DNA of 64,000 bases from Alligator mississippiensis (Eukaryota; Chordata; Crocodylia; Alligatoridae): NCBI RefSeq assembly GCF_030867095.1, contig NC_081824.1:360983829-361047828 (forward strand), written 5' to 3'. Position 1 is the stretch's first letter, and every line of letters begins with the position of its first letter. The notes under the pieces are model-generated. The model was not told the DNA's origin and did no database searches. It saw only the letters and a list, made by a program, of their open reading frames with translations. Positions 56,001 to 64,000 of the stretch are shown piece by piece. A program made the position numbers and the translations under genes.

Positions 56001-57053
56001 GTCTTGCCGCACTTTTAGAATACAGACTTGAAACGTTCTAAACTACCTTGTAAGTCCTAGTACTTCGAAAGTAGAGCAAGTATTCTGTTTTAAAGAGGGA
56101 ATTTCACACTTGGACAAACTTGGGGAAAAAAAATATCTGTAATTTATTTTGCCCAAACTCTGTGTTTACTTATTCCTCAGGCAATTTCAGCTATTGAATT
56201 TTGTAAAACTTTCTCCACAGGTCAATTTTCCTTCACCAGCCGTTTTTATAGCGAAATCCCTCTTGACACAACCCTGTATTTTGAATGTCAGTGTTTTAGC
56301 ACAGAAATTACCATAATGTCACAGATTTAGTAGCTTCTATGGAAGATCTAATGAAGAGAGATAATGAGTTTCAGGGTGACGTGTAGGGGGTGCATGCAGG
56401 TGCATGTGCACCCCCTGAGTGTGGCAGTGCACCCCCTGCAAAAAGGCACTGCTGATTGTGGGCAGTCCACGATCACCACTGGCTGCCACCTATTAGATAT
56501 GTATTTCTAAATTACTTCTGATGTGTTTTAATATTATCCCTAGAAACAATATTTCTGGGGAAAGATAAGAAGCAGTTTTAAATAGTTCGAAAATCTGCTG
56601 AGACCACCCACTGGAGTGCAGTATTTGCCACCTTTTTTGGCAATCTATTTCATTTCATATAATGATCTTAATAGTAATTATTTCTTCCACCATTGTCTGG
56701 ATGCCAAAGTAGCAAATACTAAAAAAAGCTTTTATTAACAAGTAATGAATAAGTAATAAGTCTTGAAATCATTTCTTCATGAAAACAGGGCAAACACATG
56801 CAAACAGTGTTTGTAAAGCCAGTGAAACTGTTTACATAAGTAAGAGCTACTTGCACAAGGTAAAGGTTTCAGGATTGGGCCCTACATAATGTATTTTCTG
56901 GGTGCATCTATGCATGACTTTACTGTGGGGCTACCTAGTTAGCTTTGCAGCAAAATCTCAGTATCTATACATGCATCCCTATTAGGCTGCAGGAAACTAA
57001 TTAACTCTACCATAGGTTAGTGCTTATAAACACAAGTACTGTCATATGGCTGC
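53031..57053. other. No gene seen; AT-rich desert
   Basis: 4 kb without a recognisable exon. The only structured piece is at 56376-56490, where GGGGGTGCATGCAGGTGCATG and TGCACCCCCTG motifs recur in inverted and direct order. It shares the TGCACCCCCTGA motif with 63435-63475 and may be a fragment of the same repeat. Confidence 0.6.
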
Positions 57054-58540
57054 TAGGCCTGTGCAAGGCGGCAAGTTTTTTATTCTGATTTGGATTCATT
57101 CAGTTCCAAGGGACAGTGATTCGATTTGGTGATTCAAATCACTATCCTGATTCATTTCAGCTGATTCAGATCCAAAGATTCAGCACTTATTTGGAGATTC
57201 AGCCACAGACTTAACAGGCAACAGTCCTCAACCACTCTGAACATAGCTGCCTCCAGCTGGTTAGTCTGTTGTGGTGGGCGGAGGGGGGAGGGAAGGGGCA
57301 TGGGGAGGAGGCAGATCAATGCTCCCACAGCAAGGGAGGGATTGGGTCTGGGACAAGTTGCCCAGTCGGGGGAGCAGGACTCAGGGAGCAGGGCTTCCGC
57401 CACTGTTCGCTGCTGCGTACCACCAGTCTCAGACGGCATGGGAGCAGGCATGTGCCCCTGGATCCGCACGGGATGGGCTGGGCTGGGCTGCACCCTGGGC
57501 AGGCAGTGGAAGGTGCTGGGAGTGGAGGCTCTGCCCTGCCACCACTTGTCCAGCTGGGGCAGGGGGTGCGGCATGCAGGTGTGGCAGTGCCGGGATTGGG
57601 GGCTATGCCCTGCTCCTGCTTGCCTAGCTGGGGCAGGGGGGAGTGGGGGGCATGATGCAGGTGTGGCTCACTCCAGGCGGAAGGCACTGGGAATGGGAGC
57701 TATGCCCTCCCACCACTCGCCCAGCTGGGGCGGGGAGGTGTGGGATGGTGCCACTGCACTGCCTCAGACAAGCAGCATGCATCAGTGGAAGCTGGTCTAG
57801 CCTCCCCACACCTCCCGGACAAGCTGCAGCTTTGCCCCGCCATGGCCCAGCTGGGCAAGCAGCAGCAAGGCATGGCAGTGGGCACATGCACCAGGATTGG
57901 GGAGAGGTCAGTGACAGGGGTGATGGGGAATTTTAGGGTGGCTGCAGCCCCCCATTGCCCCTGCTCCATTATGCTGCAGGGCAAGCAGAGTCAGGGCTGC
58001 ACTCCAGGCTACAGCTAGCCTGCGGCTGGGGCTAGCTGCCCAGAGTGCAGCCCTGGCTCCACCCTCCCTGCAGAGCACAGCCTGGAAGTGGGTGGCTAGG
58101 GCTAGCCTCCTGGAGCACAGCCTGGCCCAGCCTACCCCATGCAGATCTGAGGATACATGCCCACTCCCATGCCCTCCTGGACTGGCAGTGCACAGTGGCA
58201 GGAGCCCCCCTTCCCAAGTCCTGTGCCCCTCTGCCCCATCTGGGCAGCTTGTCCCAACCCCAGCCCCAATACCTCCCTCACTGAGGGGGTGTTAATCTGC
58301 CCCCCCCCCTCCACCCACCACGACAGACTTACCCACTGGAGGCAACTGTGTCCAGCATGGTTGAAAACTGCTGCCCGTTTAGTCTATGGCCAAATCTCTC
58401 CAAATCAATTTGGAAGCTTCCAATTTGATTCAGACCTTTTAGTGTGTCTCCCGATTCAATTCAGATTCAGAGATTCAGCCCCTGAATCGGGCCGAATGTC
58501 TTCTGAATTGAATCAGCTACCAAAGCTTCACACAGACCTA
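57054..58540. mobile_element. hAT-type fold-back element, 1.49 kb, GC-rich core
   Basis: Starts TAGGCCTGTGCAAGG and ends CTTCACACAGACCTA. A perfect 8-bp duplication ATGGCTGC flanks it (57046-57053 and 58541-58548). The arms pair over more than 200 bases, for instance GCCTCCAGCTGGTTAGTCTG against CAGACTTACCCACTGGAGGC. The core is about 1 kb of GC-rich sequence with tandem units and no transposase. The overlapping open frames at 57152-58295 on both strands are compositional. Confidence 0.9.
57520..57735. repeat. Tandem repeat in the hAT core, about 90-100 bp unit
   Basis: Three units each contain CCAGCTGGGGCAGGG / CTAGCTGGGGCAGGG / CCAGCTGGGGCGGGG, ATGCAGGTGTGGC (57574 and 57656), and GGGGGCTATGCCCTG / GGGAGCTATGCCCTC. 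Confidence 0.75.
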
Positions 58541-58548
58541 ATGGCTGC

Positions 58549-58963
58549 ATTCTTTAGTGTGCAGCAACAGATGTGTAGACACTGACAGGGCTGGCTGGGG
58601 CATGAGGGTGCTTCAGTGCAGAGGCTGCCTGCTGGCTGGCCCCACTCTGGAGCACCTGTGTGCCCCAACCAGCCCCTCTGCAGCACATTGAACCAGGTCA
58701 GAACAGCCCTGGGCTGGCAAGCTGAACCTCAAGCTCACCTGCCAACCAGGTCTTCTCTGACCTGGCTCAGTGTGCTGTGGTCCTAGGCACACGTTAACAC
58801 AGTGCCTGAAAGCAATAAACTCCTACACAATATGTGTCATAATTTATTGTAGATGTGCCCTCTGCATAGTAGTTTGTATTGTAATATTTTAAAGGAATCA
58901 AGTTATCACTTATTTTACTTTCAATTGCTTTTGACTGACTTCATAATAACTGACAGTCTATAT
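58549..58963. other. No gene seen
   Basis: A GC-rich start (58585-58800) with no recognisable feature, then AT-rich. Confidence 0.5.
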
Positions 58964-59205
58964 CAGTGGTCAGCAATCTCCTACCAATCTGGCCCATGGA
59001 AATGAGAGGCTTTGGTGATGTTATGACAATGGGAGGCTTTAGTAGTGTTTCAGTGGTGGGATGCTTCATCCGTGCTGTGGCCAAGCCAGCAGACAAGAAT
59101 AGCAGCAGAGAGAAGCAGCAGCAGCTTGGTCCTGGCACTGGTCTGCCCTGGTCCAATGTTGGGTCATTCCAGCCCACCTCTAGAAAAAGTTGCCACCCAC
59201 TAATC
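58964..59205. mobile_element. hAT-like MITE, CAGTGGTCAGCAA family
   Basis: Left end CAGTGGTCAGCAATCTCC and right AAAAAGTTGCCACCCACTA are inverted copies in the manner of hAT termini. The target duplication is not resolved. Confidence 0.65.
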
Positions 59206-61497
59206 TGTCATTATTTCTGCTCAGGATTACATCCTTTGGCTTCATGGCATAATGGCACAGGGTAATGGAGCAACTATGATACTGACTGTTGTGCTCAACC
59301 ATTTGCTACTGTCAGCAAAAGGGGAGGGCACCTGTTTGCAAGGTGGAGGCTTCCTCTCCATAAAAAGCAAAAGAAATTGTACTGTGCTTGGAGGGAAAGG
59401 GGCTAAGAAAAGACAGAACTGAATTAATAAAAATGTAAAGTAAATGATAGTGTCTGTTTCCAAAGCTTGGTTACTTCCATTACAATTGCCACTTTGAACT
59501 TCAATACTTCTGCCAGAAACAATTGACATTTATAGACAAGTGTGATCTAAGTGAAATCCTCCCGAGAATTTCAAAAAGATTTTTTTAAGCAGCAGAGCAG
59601 CAGAAGCTCTTGAAGCTTTGGATTCATATTTAGTAGTGGAACACAATAAAACAAGGATAAGTTTAAGAGTCTGAAAGAAAAACTGAGTATGATGAAATGC
59701 TTTATTTTGCACTATCTTTCCTCTTGTTGGTTGCCTTTCGTGCTCTACACTTCTCATCCTACCAACCATGTGCAAATTACCCTGATCCACCTTACCGCCT
59801 TTAGACTTATTTATACAACCTTAGACCCCACTTTCTGGACTACAACCGACACCAGTTCTGAATACAGTCCCAGCTGAGATATTATTGAATAAGCTGGTAT
59901 TCCTTGTGAGGTCACTAGATGGCATGTGACTGCATCACAGGCAAATCTCTTTCAGCTGCTTCTATCTAATCTTTCTATCTGTCTACGCACTTAGGTGAAC
60001 TCATCATTATGGCTTCTGAGCATTTAACTAGCATATGCAGTCCACAAAGTTGCATCATAATAGCTTACCAGTTAACCTACTATCATTGAATGCATTTTCT
60101 AGTTTATGTGAACAGACTGTATTTGAATGTGCATGACAGAGGGAGAGAAGTTTGGTCCTAAAGCCTCTTAGCATAGATTTTTAGTGTCATCCTAAAACAA
60201 AGTTGGACTCCAAAACTTTCTGAAGTCTTCTTGCTTCCACAGTTATATCCCATATTGATGGTTAGGGAGTCATGACACCCATGCTTTGGTTCAGTAACTA
60301 TGTCCTCAAATTGGGAGGAAGCTTTCCCTTATAACAGTATGTATGCATCCCAAGCAAGACGACAAGCAGTTCCTATCATGCTTGCTGTATGAGAGATCTT
60401 TGTAGGCTTTGACCCAACTGGCAGTAGAAAATTCAACATAAAACTTGAATGCTGAAGTAAGCCAAAAAGAATGTGAACAGGTTCATTTCAGTCCGATTAC
60501 ATTTTATGTTAGCACACTTTGTTCTTTGGAAATTTTGTTTTTGTCTTTTATTCTAATTAACCCAAATAATGTAAATCAGATCTGATCAAAATCAATGTAC
60601 ACTAGAAGAGGGAAGGTTGAGAGGGGCAGGTTAGCCACATAAAGGTGTGATATCTGCAGTGAGAGCCAAGCCACAAAAAGGTTAGCCCTCTATGTGGCCA
60701 AGTTAAATAAGACACAATTAGTGCTAACTGAGCTTCCCAGAGCTCCCCAGTGTGGGCTTATGAATGCCTTAAGGGACAAGTTAGCCCCAATTGTGTTTTA
60801 TTTAACTTAGACTTTTAAATGGCTAACTCTCTTGTAACTTGGCTCTTGCTGTATTTATCACACTTCTATATGTCTTAACATAATTTATAACTTGGCTTTT
60901 TTTCTACACGTTAAATATTCTTGATTAGGATTGCCATATGTGCGTATACATAAATTACACACACACACACACTCCTACATGTAGCATACACAAACACACA
61001 AATCAATAAGATGGCACTGAGACTTTAGAAACCAGACTCGCAGGGCCATTGTCTTAAGATCATCAAGTGAAATCCTGTATCTTCCCAATACAGCTGCATG
61101 TGCCAGCTGTGTGCAATGCCAGTTGATCCTCAGGTCTTCTCTATATCAGCTGAAGAAGGGATCTGCACCATCATGAGCAGATGGTACAGAACTGCTTCAG
61201 AGCAAGAAAAGGGCAACCTACACAATGAATACCTTGCATCTCCCACCCATCCTCACACAAACAAAGAAACCATGCCTCATAGCTTGACTTTCTCACTGGT
61301 AAAGCCGCAAACATTGCTGTAGACTCGGAGACTTGGAGCTGGCAGGAGAGAGAGCAGGCCAGATTGTAACTGTGGTGCAATGAATCATCTTTGTATTCTT
61401 ATTCTGATCAGAATGGGCACAATCATTCCCATCCCTGTGAGCCGCACTATCTCTCTGGCTGTCATCTGCATGTCAGTGCTGTCACAAGAGAAGCAAG
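59206..61497. other. No gene seen; AT-rich
   Basis: Includes a (CA)n microsatellite at about 60956-60972. A weak inverted pair (AAGTTAAATAAGACACAATT at about 60702 and AATTGTGTTTTATTTAACTT at about 60790) is a fold-back of about 20 bases. Confidence 0.6.
60702..60810. repeat. Inverted repeat with about 70-base spacer
   Basis: AAGTTAAATAAGACACAATT and AATTGTGTTTTATTTAACTT pair over 20 bases with one mismatch. Further outward, AAAGGTTAGCC and GGCTAACTC extend the pairing in part. It looks like a small fold-back element. Confidence 0.6.
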
Positions 61498-61612
61498 GAT
61501 TTCTTTGGGTGATATCTTTTATTGCGCTAACTGCATAGTTAGGATAGAGCTAAACAAGCTTTTGCACACAAGGCATTCTTCTTCAGGTCTGATTCTTAAA
61601 TTTGTCCTGCAT
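61498..61612 (-). repeat. Dispersed repeat with hammerhead-like core (copy 2)
   Basis: + strand TTTCTTTGGGTGATATCTTT then TATTGCGCTAACTGCATAGT; the - strand shows GACCTGAAGAAGAA..AAAAGCTTG. It has the same order of blocks as 5572-5740, more diverged. Confidence 0.6.
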
Positions 61613-61903
61613 ATTTAAGATGATAATGACCACCCTCTCCTTCTTTTGATAGGCCCTGATCTCCCAGCAATCAATTTTCTCATAGGCCAGTTGGCAAACT
61701 ACTCTCCCTGGTGGTCTGCATGCAGTGTCCCAGCTGCCTACAAAATCCATCAGTGAGACCTGGTAAGGCTTCAGAAATGCAGAAATCTGGAGGATGTATG
61801 CAAATAACATAATACCTTAATATATGTATTCAATGACACAGCTTTGCTTGCAAAAATCTCTCTTATCTCTCCAAAGATGTTCCTCAGACTCTCCTCAACT
61901 TTG

Positions 61904-61972
61904 AGCAGGGGGTTGGACTAGATGACCTTCTGAGGTCCCTTCCAACCCTAACTTTCTATGATTCTATGATAA
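61904..61972 (+). mobile_element. CR1 3' tail
   Basis: GAGCAGGGGGTTGGACTAGA, GACCTTCTGAGGTCCCTTCC and a CTATGATTCTATGATA end. Short 5'-truncated copy. Confidence 0.9.
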
Positions 61973-61984
61973 AGAGACAAACAG

Positions 61985-62736
61985 CATAAACTAACAGAAG
62001 AATATGTTAGGCATTACTTAGAGAAGCTAGATGTATTCATGTCAGCAGGGCTGGATGGAATAGACCCTAGACTACGGAAGGAATTGGATGAGGTAATTTT
62101 AACTCCATTGGCTATCCTCTTTGAAAACTTGTGGAGGTGTGGAAGTGACTGGTGTGGAAGTGGTGACTGGTGTGGAAGTGACTGGAAAAAGGCAAATATA
62201 GTGCCCATCTTTTAGAAAGGGCAGAGGGAGGATCTGGGAAATTACAGACCAGTCAGCCTGACTTTGATACCTGGAAAGATCATAGAGAAGATTCTCAAGG
62301 AGTCCACTGTGATGCACCTAGAAGAGAACAAGGTGATCATGAACAGCCAGGATGGATTCACCAAGAGCAAGTCATGCCTGTACAATCTGATTTTCTTCTA
62401 TGATAAAGTAACAGGCTCTGTGGATGAGGGGAAAACATTGTATATGATATACCATGACTTTAGCTAAGTTTTTGACACTACCTCCAACAGGGGTCTACCC
62501 TTGATTCATTGTTCTGTAACATCTTTGTTAATTATTTGGACAAGTTGCACTGGCCTGAATGAACACTTAGCAACTTTGTGGATGACAATATATTGGGCAG
62601 ACCTGCACACACTTTTGAGCATAGCTCTAGGATGCAGAATGACCCAGATAGACTGGAAGAATGGTCTGCAATCCACCAGATGAAATTCAACAAGGACAGG
62701 TACAAAATCCTGCACTTAAGACAGATTAATTACATG
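61985..62736 (+). mobile_element. CR1-like LINE fragment, RT part, old
   Basis: Gives VFMSAGLDGIDPRLRKELDE, DWKKANIVPIF, GQREDLGNYRPVSLTLIPGK, KSCLYNLIFFYDKVTGSVDE, YHDFS, then after a deletion RLEEWSAIHQMKFNKDRYKI LHL. Several stops and shifts, plus a short local duplication of GGTGTGGAAGTGACTGG at 62134-62180, mark it as old. It ends abruptly at 62736 where an LTR-like sequence begins. Confidence 0.85.
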
Positions 62737-64000
62737 TGTGGCAGGCTGACTGGTGGCAGCCCAGCTTGCTGGCTTGAACAGGATGGCTCAGGCCGATTGG
62801 TGAAGACATTTCCCTTCCCCACCAGTCAGGAGAAGGCAGGAAGAAGGCTTGTCCCACCCTGACCCTTGGATGAGATGAAGAAGAGGACCTGAGAGGGAAC
62901 TAAACCCTCAGGCTTTCCCATTGGTCTGTTTCCAATCTGGGGGCAGAGCCTCCAGAAGGACTAAAAAAGCCCAGGTCCCCAGCACACAGGTGGCTTTGAC
63001 AAGGGACAATGAAGAGGGTTGTAGAGTTGCTGGTGGAGCTGACCAGCAGGGTGGAGCAGTTGCCCTATAAGTGCCTAGAAGACACCTCTGCTGAGTGGGA
63101 GGCAGCAAGCAGCTGCATCCCAACCCCACCATGGAGGGATCCATGGCATCAGTGCACAGATTGGTACATGGAGTAACCGGGAGCAGGCAGTTCTTCAGCA
63201 GTTGCACAAGGCAGAGGAGTTCCCCAATCCTACATGAGACAGGAGCCCTCAGTGCACAGATCAGTGTACAGAGCTGTGGAGCTGAAAGGATCGTCGCAGC
63301 TGCACAAGGCAGCACTGGTCCCCAACCCAGCATGAGGCAAGAGCCCTTTGTGCATGAATCAGTGCACAGGGCTGTAGAGCTGAAGGGACCGCCATGGCTG
63401 CACAAGGCAGCAGTGGCAATGCATAAGGGGTTCATGGGGGTGCTCACGCACCCCCTGAGAGCACTAGTGCACGCCCTGACAGCCAGTGCTCCCCACTTAG
63501 GCAACAGGTGAGGGGGCAGGCAGGAGCACCGGTGCCCCCCCTGCAAGTGCCGGCCCTGGGGAGTGGGGGCACCAGGAGAAGTGCCCCACTTGTGCTTCTG
63601 GGTCAGTGAGATCAGCCACGGGGCCCCCCGGTTGCTGACTCACCGCTGGGGGGGGGGGCACACGCCCCACTTGACTCAGGAGGCACCTGTCACCCGTGCA
63701 AGGCAGCACGGGTCCCCAACCCTGCATTAGGAAGATGCCCCTTCTGTGCAAAGGGCAGCACACAGCGCAGAGAGAGCTAAGAGGAACTGATGGGAGGCAA
63801 GGTGGGTCCCCAACCCTGCATGAGGCAGGAGCCCTCAGTGCATGGATCAGTGCACAGGGCTGAGAGAGGGCTGACAGGCCCAGTAGCTACATGAAGCAGC
63901 TCGGGCCTTCCTGTAGCAAGTGGCAATGGACGTGTCGATCACCCTAGTGAGGGAAGACACCCTGTATCCATCTCACAGATAGAGACAAACCTAGCCCATC
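62737..64000. mobile_element. LTR-like fossil running off the window
   Basis: Starts TGTGGCAGGCTG exactly where the CR1 stops. The TGTGGCAGG start resembles the reverse of the LTR family ends at 20045 and 46781. A TATA-like CTAAAAAAGCC is near 62964. The rest is GC-rich with a minisatellite, and the right end lies beyond the window. The 212-residue frame at 62908-63546 reads through this repeat and is not credible as a gene. Family assignment is tentative. Confidence 0.45.
63200..63900. repeat. Minisatellite, unit about 98 bp, interrupted
   Basis: Units contain GCACAAGGCAG, TCCCCAACCC, CATGAGGCAGGAGCCCTCAG and GTGCATGGATCAGTGCACAG. Copies start near 63203, 63302 and 63398, and again near 63697 and 63798. 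A block at 63430-63690 with TGCACCCCCTGA-like sequence splits the array. Confidence 0.7.

Noticed and set aside
57152-58295. Open frames up to 166 codons
   Set aside because: They are inside the GC-rich core of a hAT-type fold-back element and overlap on both strands.
62908-63546. 212-codon - strand frame rich in Cys
   Set aside because: It reads through a minisatellite and the adjoining repeat; composition and repeats explain the frame.

Overview
The window looks like a piece of vertebrate nuclear DNA from a sauropsid, most likely a crocodilian (a turtle is possible). The reasons are that CR1 LINEs with the ATTCTATG-type 3' tail dominate the repeats, a 560-residue CR1 reverse-transcriptase frame is still open, fold-back hAT elements are abundant, and LTR fossils sit inside CR1 copies. 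The species call is inference. The gene identification rests on direct reading of splice-bounded exons.

Only one host gene is supported: SLC10A2 (ASBT/IBAT, the apical sodium-dependent bile acid transporter), on the + strand. Six coding exons (27391-27833, 30820-30938, 32326-32414, 37236-37411, 38688-38845, 40761-40933) have AG/GT borders and compatible phases, and together encode 385 residues. A 3' UTR probably runs to tandem AATAAA signals at 42851-42860. Compared with the human protein as I remember it, the N-terminus is about 22 residues longer with extra glycosylation sequons, and the acidic C-terminal tail is longer.

Region 1-27156 lies upstream of the gene and is a repeat nest. It holds an old + strand CR1 split by an LTR-like insert; an older LINE of a different clade with a zinc-finger-like C-terminus; CR1 3' ends in both orientations; a 1.76 kb hAT-type element with a perfect 8-bp target duplication (9539-11299); a CpG-rich promoter-bearing LTR-like unit (11376-12143); a cluster of tRNA-like modules (12379-12990); a near-full-length but internally deleted - strand CR1 carrying a solo-LTR insertion (16752-21075); and a 5'-truncated - strand CR1 with a long open frame (21581-23735).

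Region 27157-42860 is SLC10A2. Its introns hold three or more fold-back transposons, and one of them carries a GATA microsatellite at its palindrome centre.

Region 42861-64000 lies downstream. No gene is visible. It contains GC-rich tandem repeats, three hAT elements close together (50548-52403), a second tRNA-like cluster (52408-53030), a 1.49 kb fold-back hAT with a perfect 8-bp duplication (57054-58540), CR1 relics, and a probable LTR with a roughly 98-bp minisatellite running off the end.

The most interesting non-genic signals are: (i) a family of hAT-like fold-back elements with AT-rich arms and GC-rich cores; (ii) two clusters of alternating tRNA-like modules; and (iii) a dispersed repeat that, read on its reverse strand, shows a hammerhead-ribozyme-like core.
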